DNA of 64,000 bases. Origin: DATEDA01 sp963789885 (GTDB lineage: Bacteria; Pseudomonadota; Gammaproteobacteria; Burkholderiales; SG8-39). A program made the position numbers and the translations under genes. The notes under the pieces are model-generated. The model was not told where the DNA came from. It worked only from the letters and a program-made list of their open reading frames with translations, and did not search any database. The stretch is taken from assembly GCA_963789885.1 (NCBI GenBank), contig CAWBNB010000029.1, forward strand, positions 127,011 to 191,010, read 5' to 3'. Shown here one piece after another: positions 49,032 through 57,545 of this stretch (positions are counted from its first letter, which is position 1; each line of letters opens with the position of its first letter).

Positions 49032-49669
49032 AATATATCTATCTGTTTATATGCACTATCCAGGCTTTGGTTCTGGGGAATCCGAGCCTCGCTGCCCCGA
49101 CCCTCGACGACCTGTTCAAGGCCGTAAAGGCCAATGACGTCAGGGAGCTACGGATCTACCTCGATCAAGGCATGGACCCGAATTCCACCAACAAGGAGGG
49201 GTACTCGGCACTGATGGAGGCCGCCCGGGAAGGGCATGTGGAAGTCGTGGAGCTCCTGCTCGACCGGAAAGCCAAGGTCAATCAGCAGAACGCCGTTGGC
49301 GAGACTGCCGTGATGCTGGCGGCCTTCAAAGGTCACCTAGGCACCGTCCGACTTCTCCATAGGCGTGGCGCCGAGCTGAAAACGAGTGGCTGGACGGCCT
49401 TGCACTACGCCGCCTTCCAGGGCAGCGCCCCCGTCGCCAAGTACCTCCTGGACAACAAGGCCGACGTCAATGCCAAAGCGCCCAACGGGATTACGCCGCT
49501 CATGAGCGCCGTCCGCAACAGTCACGAGGACGTCGTGAAACTCCTCCTCGCGCAAGGCGCCGATCCGAATCTGAAAGCCGATACCGGCGCCAGCGCGCTC
49601 CAGTGGGCGCTGAAGAATGGGAACACGGACATCGCGCAGCTGCTGAAGCAGGCGGGGGCGAAGGAGTAA
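49028..49669 (+). CDS. Exported ankyrin-repeat protein
   Basis: A 213-residue protein with a signal peptide (cleavage likely after NPSLAA) and five to six ankyrin repeats of about 33 residues (for example GYSALMEAAREGHVEVVELLL, truncated here; NGITPLMSAVRNSHEDVVKLL). Ankyrin stacks mediate protein binding; in the periplasm the partner is unknown. The gene follows tatD in many betaproteobacteria. Its first 60 bp are AT-rich, with a signal sequence coded by AT-rich codons (KYIYLFICT). Confidence 0.85.
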   Translation: MKYIYLFICTIQALVLGNPSLAAPTLDDLFKAVKANDVRELRIYLDQGMDPNSTNKEGYSALMEAAREGHVEVVELLLDRKAKVNQQNAVGETAVMLAAFKGHLGTVRLLHRRGAELKTSGWTALHYAAFQGSAPVAKYLLDNKADVNAKAPNGITPLMSAVRNSHEDVVKLLLAQGADPNLKADTGASALQWALKNGNTDIAQLLKQAGAKE

Positions 49670-49688
49670 GGCGCTGATCTGACGCCTT
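49668..49688 (+). terminator. Weak intrinsic terminator after the ankyrin gene
   Basis: AAGGCG and CGCCTT form a 6-bp stem overlapping the stop codon, around a 9-nt loop, followed by TTGTCTT. The U-run is interrupted. It would end the mltG-to-ankyrin transcript. Confidence 0.4.
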
Positions 49689-49769
49689 GTCTTGGTCCGC
49701 AGCTTACTTTACATAATGCACATTCAGGGCTTTAGCGCCGCATCCCACTCCGAAGAAAATCTCTGGCGA

Positions 49770-50213
49770 TCAGTGCCAATCGTCGGACGGCGGGATGGGC
49801 AACGGAAAGACCGCAATCCCTTCGTCCGCGAGCGCCTCAGCCTCTTCGCGGCTCGCAGTCCCGCGGATACCCCGTCGAGGCGCCTCCTCGTGATGAATCT
49901 TTCGGGCTTCCTCCGGAAACCTCGCGCCGACGTCCTCGGTGTTCTGGAGCACCTGGTCGATGAAGCTCGCCAGCGTCATCGTCGACCGTTGAGGGACCGG
50001 CGTCCGGGGCCCCGGCGCTGAGGAAGGCTTCTCTTCCGACGCCGATTGCGCCCCGCGCCGGATCCGCGCGGAGGGCAGCTTCCCGACCGCTGCGGATGAG
50101 CACACCGGGCACACGAGCAGCCCGGAGTCGCGCTGATGCTCGAACGCTTCGGCCGAGCCGAACCAGCCTTCGAACCGGTGTTCTTCCGCGCAAATGAGTT
50201 CGAAGACGATCAT
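49770..50213 (-). CDS. DUF1178-family protein
   Basis: A 147-residue protein. It begins MIVFELICAEEHRFEGWFGS and has CPVCSSAAVGKLPSA, a two-Cys knuckle that with the upstream Cys may bind zinc. Residues about 95-130 (NTEDVGARFPEEARKIH) and the terminal helix match DUF1178. Function unknown; it is widespread in alpha- and betaproteobacteria. It is divergent from the HlyD-type gene at 50338. Confidence 0.88.
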   Translation of the reverse strand: MIVFELICAEEHRFEGWFGSAEAFEHQRDSGLLVCPVCSSAAVGKLPSARIRRGAQSASEEKPSSAPGPRTPVPQRSTMTLASFIDQVLQNTEDVGARFPEEARKIHHEEAPRRGIRGTASREEAEALADEGIAVFPLPIPPSDDWH

Positions 50214-50337
50214 CGGGCTTTTGATCCAGATCCGATTCTACTTGGGACCAGCACATTGTCAGGAAAACGTCGGTTCCGGCCTTTACAGCCCTATACACCG
50301 CGGTGAGAATCCGGGGCCCTTCGCAAATCCTTGATCG

Positions 50338-51144
50338 ATGAGACGCTTTTTCTTCCCGCTCGTCCTGGCTGTGGCCCTGGCCGGGGCACGGACCGCTGTG
50401 GCGCAGGAATTCGACTGCATCATCGAAGCGCGGCAGATGGTCGACATCCGCAGCCCGGTCGAGGGGCTCATCGAGAAGGTCCACGCCGAACGCGGCGAAG
50501 GCGTCAAGAAAGGCCAGGTGCTCGTCACGCTCGAGTCCGGCCCCGAGCGGGCCGCCGTCGCCGTCGCGAAGCAGCGGGCGGAGGCCGTGGGCGCCGTGAA
50601 GTCCGCCGAAGCGAAGCTCGACCTCGCCACCAAAAAGGAAAAGCGCGCCGAGGAGCTTGCCCGCCAGAACTTCATCTCGACCAACGCCGTCGAGGAGGCC
50701 CGGACCGAGCGCCAGCTCGCCGAATCCGACCTCAAGGTCGCGCGCGAGAACCAGCGCCTCGCGGAGCTCGAGCTCCAGCGCGCCGCCGAGGTGCTCGGCA
50801 TGCGCACCATCCGCAGCCCGGTGACCGGCGTCGTCGTCGACCGCTACCTCAAGGCCGGCGAATTCGCGACCACCAACGTGAAGGATCCGATCCTCAAGGT
50901 GGCCGAGATCGATCCGCTCAACGTCGAGGTGATCCTCCCGGCGAGCCTGTACGGTTCGGTTCAGCAAGGCGACCGCGCCGAAGTCTCGCCCGAGACGCCG
51001 CCGCAGAAGTTCCTCGCCCGGGTGCGCGTGGTCGATCGCGTGATCAACGCCGCGAGCGGCACCTTCGGCGTGCGCCTCGAGCTCCCGAACGAGAAGCAGC
51101 TCGTACCGGCCGGCGCAAAGTGCCGGGTGAAGTTCCTCAAGTAA
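50338..51144 (+). CDS. HlyD-family periplasmic adaptor
   Basis: A 268-residue exported membrane-fusion protein: signal peptide (ending RTAVAQ), a lipoyl-like half motif at IRSPVEGLIEKVHAERGEGVKKG (given in part), a coiled-coil hairpin (residues about 75-150), a second lipoyl half with IRSPVTGVVVDRYLKAGEF, and a beta-barrel part. It has no membrane segment after the signal. No ABC or RND transporter follows. It converges on the SecA-like gene with 20 bp between stops and is one of three HlyD-type proteins in this 7-kb locus. Confidence 0.85.
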   Translation: MRRFFFPLVLAVALAGARTAVAQEFDCIIEARQMVDIRSPVEGLIEKVHAERGEGVKKGQVLVTLESGPERAAVAVAKQRAEAVGAVKSAEAKLDLATKKEKRAEELARQNFISTNAVEEARTERQLAESDLKVARENQRLAELELQRAAEVLGMRTIRSPVTGVVVDRYLKAGEFATTNVKDPILKVAEIDPLNVEVILPASLYGSVQQGDRAEVSPETPPQKFLARVRVVDRVINAASGTFGVRLELPNEKQLVPAGAKCRVKFLK

Positions 51145-51164
51145 GCCCGCGATTCGCCGGGCGT

Positions 51165-53156
51165 CTACTCGCCCTTCCCCGAGAACGCGAGCAGGTCGCC
51201 GAGCTGCTCGTCCATCGTCAGCAGCTCGCGCCGGATCGCCGCGTGGCTCGCCTCGGCGCGGACCTGCGCGAAGCGCACGAGCTTGCGCAGCAGGGCCTGC
51301 GAGAACCCGCGGCCGTCGCCGACCAGCCGCTGCGCGAGCACGAGCGGCAGTCCCTTGAGGTAGACGCGGCTCAACTCGTCCTGCAGCGAGACGATCGCCT
51401 CGAAGGAGCCCGGGTCGCCCTGGCGTCCGGCGCGCCCGAAGAGCTGGCGGTCGATGCGCGGCGACTCGTGGAGCTCGGTCGCGATCACGTGCAGGCCGCC
51501 CAGCGGCTCCACGCCCTTCCCCAGCTTGATGTCCGTGCCGCGGCCGGCCATGTTCGTCGCCACGGTGATGCCGCCCACCTGCCCTGCCCGGGCGACGATC
51601 TCCGCCTCCTCCTTGTCCTGCCGCGCGTTCAGGAGTTGATGCTTGAGCCCGGCGGCCGTCAGCAGCCGGCTCAGCTCCTCGGACGCGCCGACCGAGCGCG
51701 TGCCGACGAGCACGGGCTGCCCGGTCCGGTGGAACTCACGCAACCGTTCCACGACGCCACGCCACTTCTCGGCCGTCGTCGCAAACACCGTCTGGCCGAG
51801 GCCGCGCCGCTTGACCGGCCGGTTCGTCGGCACCTTGACGACCGGCAGCCGGTAGACCGACCACAGCTCCGGCGCGATCTCGTGCGCCGTACCGGTCATG
51901 CCTGCGAGCCGGAGGTAGCGCCGGAAGAACCGCTGGTAGGTCATCCGCGCGACGGAAGTCTGCTGGCTGGTGAGCGCGCATCCCTCCTTCGCCTCGACCA
52001 TCTGATGGAGTCCCTGCTCCCAAGACCGGTCGGGCAGGATCCGTCCGGTCGACTCGTCGATGATCTGCACCTTGTCGTCGCGGACGAGGTAGTGGATGTC
52101 GCGTCTGAAGACGTGCGTGGCGACCAGCGCCTGGGTCGCGAGCTCCTCGCGCCGGCGCGTGCCGCGGAACGCACCGGGCAGCGTCTCGGCCGCGGCGGTG
52201 AGCTTCTGCTTGCCCTGCGCCGTGAGCCGCGTATGCCGCTCGCCGCCCTCGATCGCGAAGTCCTCGCCCTCCTTGAGGTTGGCAACCATCGCGAGCGCCG
52301 TTTCGTACATCTCCTTCTCCGGCGCCTGGTCCGATCGGCCGGAGATGATGAGCGGCGTGCGCGCCTCGTCGACGAGCACGCTGTCGGCCTCGTCCACGAT
52401 GGCGAAGAAGAGGCCGCGGAGGACCAGCTTGCTCGACCGGCTCTCGGTCCCGGCGACGCGCTCGATCGAGAGCTGGATCCGGTTCACTTGCGAACCGAGT
52501 GCGATCCGGTCGCGGAGATAGTCGAACGTGAGCTCCTTGTTGGTGCAGTAGGTCACGTCGCAGCCATAGGCGGCGCGGCGCGCCTGCGGCTCCTTGCCGT
52601 TCACGACGACGCCCACGGTGAGCCCGAGCATCTTGTACACGGGCCCCATCCATTCGGCATCGCGCGCGGTCAGGTAGTCGTTGACGGTGATCACGTGGAC
52701 CGGGAGCCCCGCCATCGCCGCCGTGCACGCGGGCAGGGTCGCGGTGAGGGTCTTCCCTTCTCCTGTTTCCATTTCCGCGATCATCCCGTTCAGGATGATC
52801 CAGCCACCGCGGATCTGACAGTCGAAATGGCGCATCCCAAGGGCGCGCCCGGCGACCTCGCGGATGAGCGCGAAGCTCTGCGCCACCGCCGGCACGCTGA
52901 ATCCGTCGCGCCGGAGCACCAGACGCAGCTCGGCTGCAGCCTTCTTCACGCCGGCGTCGCTGAGTCGTTCCGCCTCCTTGGCGAATTGCCGCGCCGCCTC
53001 GACGATCGTAGGATCGAGCGCCTTGCGCGCCTGCAGGCGCCGTGCAGCCGGAGCGACGAGCCCGTCGGCGACTCGGTCGATGATGCCCGGCCGCTCGAAC
53101 GCCTGCTCCGGGTAGGCCGCCGTCGAGGCGAGCCGCGGCAGCGCGAGCTCAGACAT
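51165..53156 (-). CDS. Shortened SecA paralogue (DEAD motor ATPase)
   Basis: A 663-residue SecA-like protein; housekeeping SecA is about 900. Motor motifs are intact: Walker A METGEGKT (129-136), Walker B VDEADS (254-259) with LVDEARTPLIISG, TNMAGRGTDIKLG (534-546) and FGRAGRQGDPGS (573-584). The C-terminal zinc tail and most of the helical wing region are missing. The ATG at 53156 overlaps the upstream M50 gene by 8 bp, so the two are translationally coupled. It probably powers a dedicated export or processing system rather than general secretion. Confidence 0.85.
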   Translation of the reverse strand: MSELALPRLASTAAYPEQAFERPGIIDRVADGLVAPAARRLQARKALDPTIVEAARQFAKEAERLSDAGVKKAAAELRLVLRRDGFSVPAVAQSFALIREVAGRALGMRHFDCQIRGGWIILNGMIAEMETGEGKTLTATLPACTAAMAGLPVHVITVNDYLTARDAEWMGPVYKMLGLTVGVVVNGKEPQARRAAYGCDVTYCTNKELTFDYLRDRIALGSQVNRIQLSIERVAGTESRSSKLVLRGLFFAIVDEADSVLVDEARTPLIISGRSDQAPEKEMYETALAMVANLKEGEDFAIEGGERHTRLTAQGKQKLTAAAETLPGAFRGTRRREELATQALVATHVFRRDIHYLVRDDKVQIIDESTGRILPDRSWEQGLHQMVEAKEGCALTSQQTSVARMTYQRFFRRYLRLAGMTGTAHEIAPELWSVYRLPVVKVPTNRPVKRRGLGQTVFATTAEKWRGVVERLREFHRTGQPVLVGTRSVGASEELSRLLTAAGLKHQLLNARQDKEEAEIVARAGQVGGITVATNMAGRGTDIKLGKGVEPLGGLHVIATELHESPRIDRQLFGRAGRQGDPGSFEAIVSLQDELSRVYLKGLPLVLAQRLVGDGRGFSQALLRKLVRFAQVRAEASHAAIRRELLTMDEQLGDLLAFSGKGE

Positions 53157-55296
53157 TGAAGCGCGCGAGGAAGAGCTGGCGGGCGCGGCGATACCACTGC
53201 AGGCCGAGCGGCTCCCAGCCGTGGTCGAACCGCAGGTAGGCCCGCCCGCCGACGTGCAGCCGGCGGTCTTCCACCGGCAGCTCGACATCCACCTGGAACC
53301 ACTTCTGCACGGTCTTGCGGCCTTCCTTGTCGCTTGGATCGACCGCCACCGTCCCGCCGCCCTGGGTGCCGAGCGCAGCGCTCGGCAGCTGGTCGCTCGC
53401 CGAGGGCACGATCCGTTTGACCGAGGCCTTGACCGGGTCGGCGATGTGTTCGGCGAGCCGGACATCCACCCGGCGGGTCCGGTTGCGGACGAGGTCGATA
53501 TCCTGCTGGGAGACGATCGCCCGCACGATGATCGCCTCGGTGTTGACCACGTGCGCGAGCAGCTCGCCCTTCTTGACGTACCGCCCGGGCATGTCCGGTG
53601 CGCGCGGCAGCACGAACTCCCCCTCGGTCTTGGCCTTGATCGCGAGCTCGCCCGCCCGCTCGCGTGCGCGCTCGAGAGTCTGCATCGCGAACTTGCGTTC
53701 CTCGTCCATGATCTCGGCCTTCACGCGGTCGTTGACGATCTGCTCCCGGTGCCGTGCCTCGATCTCCTGGACGCGCGCTTCGGACACCTTCACCTCGGTC
53801 AGCAGCTCGGGGTCGGTGGTCTCGACGAGGAGGTCGCCCGGTTTGACCCACGTTCCCGGCGTCGCCCCGACGCGCACCACGAAGCCGTCAGCGCCGGCGC
53901 GCGCGAAACCCTCCTCCGGCAGCCACACCACGCCCTGCCCGGTCGTCCGCAGCGGGATCGGCACGCCGAAGATCAGCACCAGCACGCCGAGCGTGACGAT
54001 CGTGCTCGCGGTCATCGCCCGGCCGCGCACCCGCCGCAGTTTCGGGCTGCTGAAAAGGTAGTTCACGATCTTGACTGCGGGCGCGATCAGCCAGGCGAAC
54101 GCAGTGAACGCCGCGAAGATCACCCCGAGTAGCAGCGACTGCTCGCCGAGGAAGATCAGGATCGCCATGATCACCAGGATGCGGTAGAAGAACGAGCTCA
54201 CCGCGAAGGCGACGAACCACACCCGCTCGCCCGTGGTAGAGATCGGCGGCTCCGCCTCCCGACGCTTGAACAGGAACTTCTCGCAGAGATACACCATGAA
54301 CTGGGTGCTGCGGGTGCGGAGATTGGGGATCTCCAGCCAGTCCATCAGCATGTAGTAGCCGTCGAACCGCAGCAGCGGGTTGGCGTTGAACAGCACCGTG
54401 GAAATGCCCGCGATCAGCATGATGTTGTAGAGCAGCGCGCGGAACGTCCCCGGCTCGACCGTGAGCCACAGGAAGAGCGCGAACGAGGCGATGAAGAGCT
54501 CCACCATCATCCCCGCCCCGCCGACCGCGAACCGCTGCCACTTGCTGCGGAACGCCCACGCCGAGGAGGCGTCGACATACGGGACCGGCGTCAGGACGAG
54601 GATCATCACGCCCATCTCGTGCACCTCGCCCCCGCGCGCCTTCACCGCGAACGCGTGTCCGAACTCGTGGCAGAGCTTCAGCACCGGGAAGACGAGCCAC
54701 ATCATCAGCAGGTTTTCGGGGAGGAGCACCCGGTCGAGCACGTCCTGGCTGAGCTCGCGCCAATGCGTGACCGCGGTGACGATGCCGAGCCCGACGACGA
54801 TGCACCACAGCACGAAGCCCCCGAGCCCGAAGAACGGCCGCGCGAACGGCATCAGCCGGCCGAGCAGCCGCTCGGGATCGAACAGCGGGATCTGCCAGGC
54901 GAAGATGCTGAAGATCTTCTTCATCAGCAGCCGCTGCTCCTGTTTCTCGCGGCGCCGGAAGAGCTCGGCGGTGTCGGGCGGGACGTCGCACTGGAGGACG
55001 TCGGCCGCGTGCAACTGGCCGAGGAGCTGGATCACCTCGTCCTGGGTCACGGCGTCGTCGCCGAGCTGCGCGAGCGCTCGGTCCCAGATCACCTGGACGG
55101 TGTTCTTGCCGTCCATCAGCCCGATCACGAAGTAGGCCGGCGGAGAGAAGCGGTGGAAGCGCTCCGAGGCGAGATCCTGCAGCACGTACCAGGTCTCGCC
55201 GCGGTACTGGTGGCGGTGGATCTGGGCATGCGGCCGCAGCAGCGGCGTGAGCTTCGCGACCCGGTACCAGGACGGGCTGAAGAGCTGCTGCGTCAT
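53149..55296 (-). CDS. PqqD-like / M50 site-2 protease / HlyD fusion membrane protein
   Basis: A 715-residue multidomain protein. Residues about 35-105 resemble a PqqD-type peptide-binding winged helix (FHRFSPPAYFVIGLMDGKN). A polytopic M50 domain follows, with HEFGH at 210-214 and the third ligand region NPLLRFDGYYMLMD (306-319) between several membrane segments. From about residue 440 a periplasmic HlyD-like half carries lipoyl and coiled-coil parts (ARVQEIEARHREQIV). Such fusions are annotated as putative peptide zinc metalloproteases. It follows the GAF-HlyD gene by 4 bp and overlaps the SecA-like gene. Confidence 0.85.
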   Translation of the reverse strand: MTQQLFSPSWYRVAKLTPLLRPHAQIHRHQYRGETWYVLQDLASERFHRFSPPAYFVIGLMDGKNTVQVIWDRALAQLGDDAVTQDEVIQLLGQLHAADVLQCDVPPDTAELFRRREKQEQRLLMKKIFSIFAWQIPLFDPERLLGRLMPFARPFFGLGGFVLWCIVVGLGIVTAVTHWRELSQDVLDRVLLPENLLMMWLVFPVLKLCHEFGHAFAVKARGGEVHEMGVMILVLTPVPYVDASSAWAFRSKWQRFAVGGAGMMVELFIASFALFLWLTVEPGTFRALLYNIMLIAGISTVLFNANPLLRFDGYYMLMDWLEIPNLRTRSTQFMVYLCEKFLFKRREAEPPISTTGERVWFVAFAVSSFFYRILVIMAILIFLGEQSLLLGVIFAAFTAFAWLIAPAVKIVNYLFSSPKLRRVRGRAMTASTIVTLGVLVLIFGVPIPLRTTGQGVVWLPEEGFARAGADGFVVRVGATPGTWVKPGDLLVETTDPELLTEVKVSEARVQEIEARHREQIVNDRVKAEIMDEERKFAMQTLERARERAGELAIKAKTEGEFVLPRAPDMPGRYVKKGELLAHVVNTEAIIVRAIVSQQDIDLVRNRTRRVDVRLAEHIADPVKASVKRIVPSASDQLPSAALGTQGGGTVAVDPSDKEGRKTVQKWFQVDVELPVEDRRLHVGGRAYLRFDHGWEPLGLQWYRRARQLFLARFNV

Positions 55297-55300
55297 CCGC

Positions 55301-57184
55301 TCAGGGGAGCCAGGACCAAAGGATCAGCCGCAGGGAGTTGACCGCCTGGCGCGTCAGGATCCAGAGGTACGACCGGCGGTCGATCTCCACCTTGCCGACG
55401 CCTTCCATGTTGGGGCGCATGCGCGGATCGGTGCGGTCGAGCTTCGCCTCGACGCGGAAGAAGTTCTTGCCTTCGCGCGGCGTGGACACCGGGGTCACTT
55501 TCGTCACCTCGAACCCGATCGGATCGTTCGGGAAGGCCGACATCAGGAGCGTGCCGCGCTGGCCGGACTGGAGGAACGCGACGTCGCCCTCGTCCACCTT
55601 CAGCACCAGGCGGAATTCACTCAGGGGCGCCACCTCGAACAGGATCGTGCCGCGCTCGACCGGCGCGCCGAGGCTCTGGCTGAGGTCGCCGGAGACGACC
55701 ACCCCGTCGAAGGGCGCGGTGACGCTGGTCCGGCCCAGCTGTTCCTCGACGCGGGCGACCTGCGCGCGCGCCTGCTCGAGCTGCGCGGTGACGATCTGCA
55801 CCTGCGCGAGGTTCCGCTCGGCGAACGCCGAGCGCAATCCCTTCGACAGCTCGTCCTGCTGGCTCAGCCACTTCAGCCGCTCGATCTTGAGGTCGCGGTC
55901 GTCGAGGCGTGCGAGCAGTGCGCCCTGCTTCACCAGGTCGCCGGCACGGACCGGCGCCTCCCTGATGTAGCCGTTGAAGGGTGCCGTCGCGGCGAGCTGC
56001 AGCTGCGGTTCGAGGACGGTGCCTGCCGACACGCGGAAATCGCCCTTCACGAACAGCAGGAACGCCACCAGCACTACCGCGCAGATCACCGCGAGCTTCA
56101 GCGCCGCGTGGCGCGGGCCGAACAGCTGCTGCAGCTTCTCGCGCCACCAGTCGTGGAGCCGCGCGCCGAGCCAGCGATCCTCGCGTCGGTGCACCTCGAG
56201 CATCGGACCGGCCAGGGCGGCTACCGCCTCGCAGAGCTCGATCGTCGCCGGGTCGAACGGGCGGTTCGCCACGCGCTCGAGCGTGATCGCGCCGGCGGGT
56301 TTGCCGAGCGAGGTCATGACCACGGTACAGGACGCGCCGGAGCCATGGTCGTCGATCAGCGCGTCGTGCGCCCGCCGCACGAGCGGAGAGCTGCCCGGCG
56401 GCGGTGGCACCGCCACCGTCGCGTTCTGGTCGACCGCTTCGTCCATCGCGGCGGCGATACCGCGCATCAGGTTCGTGCGCTCCTTGAACTGCGCGCTGTG
56501 CGAGACGGCGTCGATGCGGATCTGGCCGCCGTGCATGAAGCCGACGCTCACCCGGTCGCAGGCGAGCCGGGTGGCAAGATCGGTCGCGAGCGCGGTGCCC
56601 GCAGCGACGAACCGGTCGTGCGCGGCGGCCGAGGCGACCACCTCGAGGACGTTCTGGAGCTTGTCGCGCGTCTCGCCGACGCGCGCCACCTCCTGCTGGC
56701 AGAACATCAGTTCGAGCCCGGCCGCGCCCCAGTGCAGCTGGCGGAGCGCGGCCTGGAGATCCGCGTCGGGACGGGGCGCGATGTCGAGCACGACTACGCC
56801 GTGCAGCCGCCCCACGGCCTCGACCGGGTAGCCGATGAAGGTGCTCGCCGGCGTGCCCTCCTTCGCCGCGGGATTCGGCGCGACGAGGCCACGCCGCTCG
56901 ACGAGCGCCTGTTGCGCCGTCGGCGTGAGGTAGCTCATGTCGCGCCGGACGTCCGGCCAGACCGCGACCGCGCTATAACCCTCGGCGCCCTCGAGGCGGA
57001 GGAGTACCACTCCGCCGACGACTGCCGGGATCAGGCGGCACTGGATCGCGAGCCAACTCTGGCAGTACTCGCGCGAGTCGTTCGCGCTCGCCAGCACCGC
57101 CCAGAGGGCGGAGTCCTGGTTCGATGCCGACGCCTGGGCGCGGGCGTCCGTCCCTGGGCCGGAGGAGCCGAAAGCAGCAGACAT
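55301..57184 (-). CDS. GAF-domain / HlyD fusion membrane protein
   Basis: A 627-residue protein with a cytoplasmic N-terminal half containing two GAF-like regions (about residues 35-165 and 185-335; for example LATRLACDRVSVGFM and GAITLERVANRPFD), one membrane segment (about 361-379, LKLAVICAVVLVAFLLF), and a periplasmic HlyD half with lipoyl segments (ATAPFNGYIREAPVRAGDLV; VTAPFDGVVVSGD) around a coiled coil. It joins a possible small-molecule sensor to an adaptor, which is unusual. It lies 46 bp after the DUF3467 gene and 4 bp before the M50 gene. Confidence 0.82.
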   Translation of the reverse strand: MSAAFGSSGPGTDARAQASASNQDSALWAVLASANDSREYCQSWLAIQCRLIPAVVGGVVLLRLEGAEGYSAVAVWPDVRRDMSYLTPTAQQALVERRGLVAPNPAAKEGTPASTFIGYPVEAVGRLHGVVVLDIAPRPDADLQAALRQLHWGAAGLELMFCQQEVARVGETRDKLQNVLEVVASAAAHDRFVAAGTALATDLATRLACDRVSVGFMHGGQIRIDAVSHSAQFKERTNLMRGIAAAMDEAVDQNATVAVPPPPGSSPLVRRAHDALIDDHGSGASCTVVMTSLGKPAGAITLERVANRPFDPATIELCEAVAALAGPMLEVHRREDRWLGARLHDWWREKLQQLFGPRHAALKLAVICAVVLVAFLLFVKGDFRVSAGTVLEPQLQLAATAPFNGYIREAPVRAGDLVKQGALLARLDDRDLKIERLKWLSQQDELSKGLRSAFAERNLAQVQIVTAQLEQARAQVARVEEQLGRTSVTAPFDGVVVSGDLSQSLGAPVERGTILFEVAPLSEFRLVLKVDEGDVAFLQSGQRGTLLMSAFPNDPIGFEVTKVTPVSTPREGKNFFRVEAKLDRTDPRMRPNMEGVGKVEIDRRSYLWILTRQAVNSLRLILWSWLP

Positions 57185-57230
57185 CCGAGAACAGTGGTCC
57201 GCGCGGCAGGGCCCCGCCGCGCCAGAACGG

Positions 57231-57545
57231 CTACTGCTTCAGCTCGCCGTAGCGGTTCTCGTACTCGCCGATCAGCTTCGCGAGAATGCCCGAGAGCCGC
57301 TTCGCGGCGAACGGCGACAGCACGATCCGGTGCGAGAGCTCGATTTCCATGTCCTGGGGGGTCCGCTCCCAGTTGTGGCTCACTCCGAAGTTGAGAACGA
57401 CTTCCTCGCGCGTGCTGGTGGCGTTGCAGAAATTGGCGTACGAACTCTTGAGGCTCTGGGTGTTCCAGCGCACCTTCGTGCTCGCGGCCTGGTCGGCAGG
57501 GGCCGCCTTCTCCTTGTCCCCGTTCTGCTGTGCCTTGGTGGCCAT
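57231..57545 (-). CDS. DUF3467-domain protein
   Basis: A 104-residue protein. A polar, alanine/lysine-rich N-terminus leads into the DUF3467 core: SYANFCNATSTREEVVLNFG, then ELSHRIVLSPFAAKRLSGIL and LIGEYENRYG (about residues 35-100). The domain's role is unknown. It is the first gene of the minus-strand run, with a strong AAGGAGAG ribosome-binding site and a candidate promoter about 90 bp upstream. Confidence 0.8.
   Translation of the reverse strand: MATKAQQNGDKEKAAPADQAASTKVRWNTQSLKSSYANFCNATSTREEVVLNFGVSHNWERTPQDMEIELSHRIVLSPFAAKRLSGILAKLIGEYENRYGELKQ

Noticed and set aside
50338..57545. Interpretation as a classical type I secretion or RND efflux locus
   Set aside because: Although HlyD-like parts are abundant, there is no ABC ATPase, RND pump or outer-membrane channel gene here.
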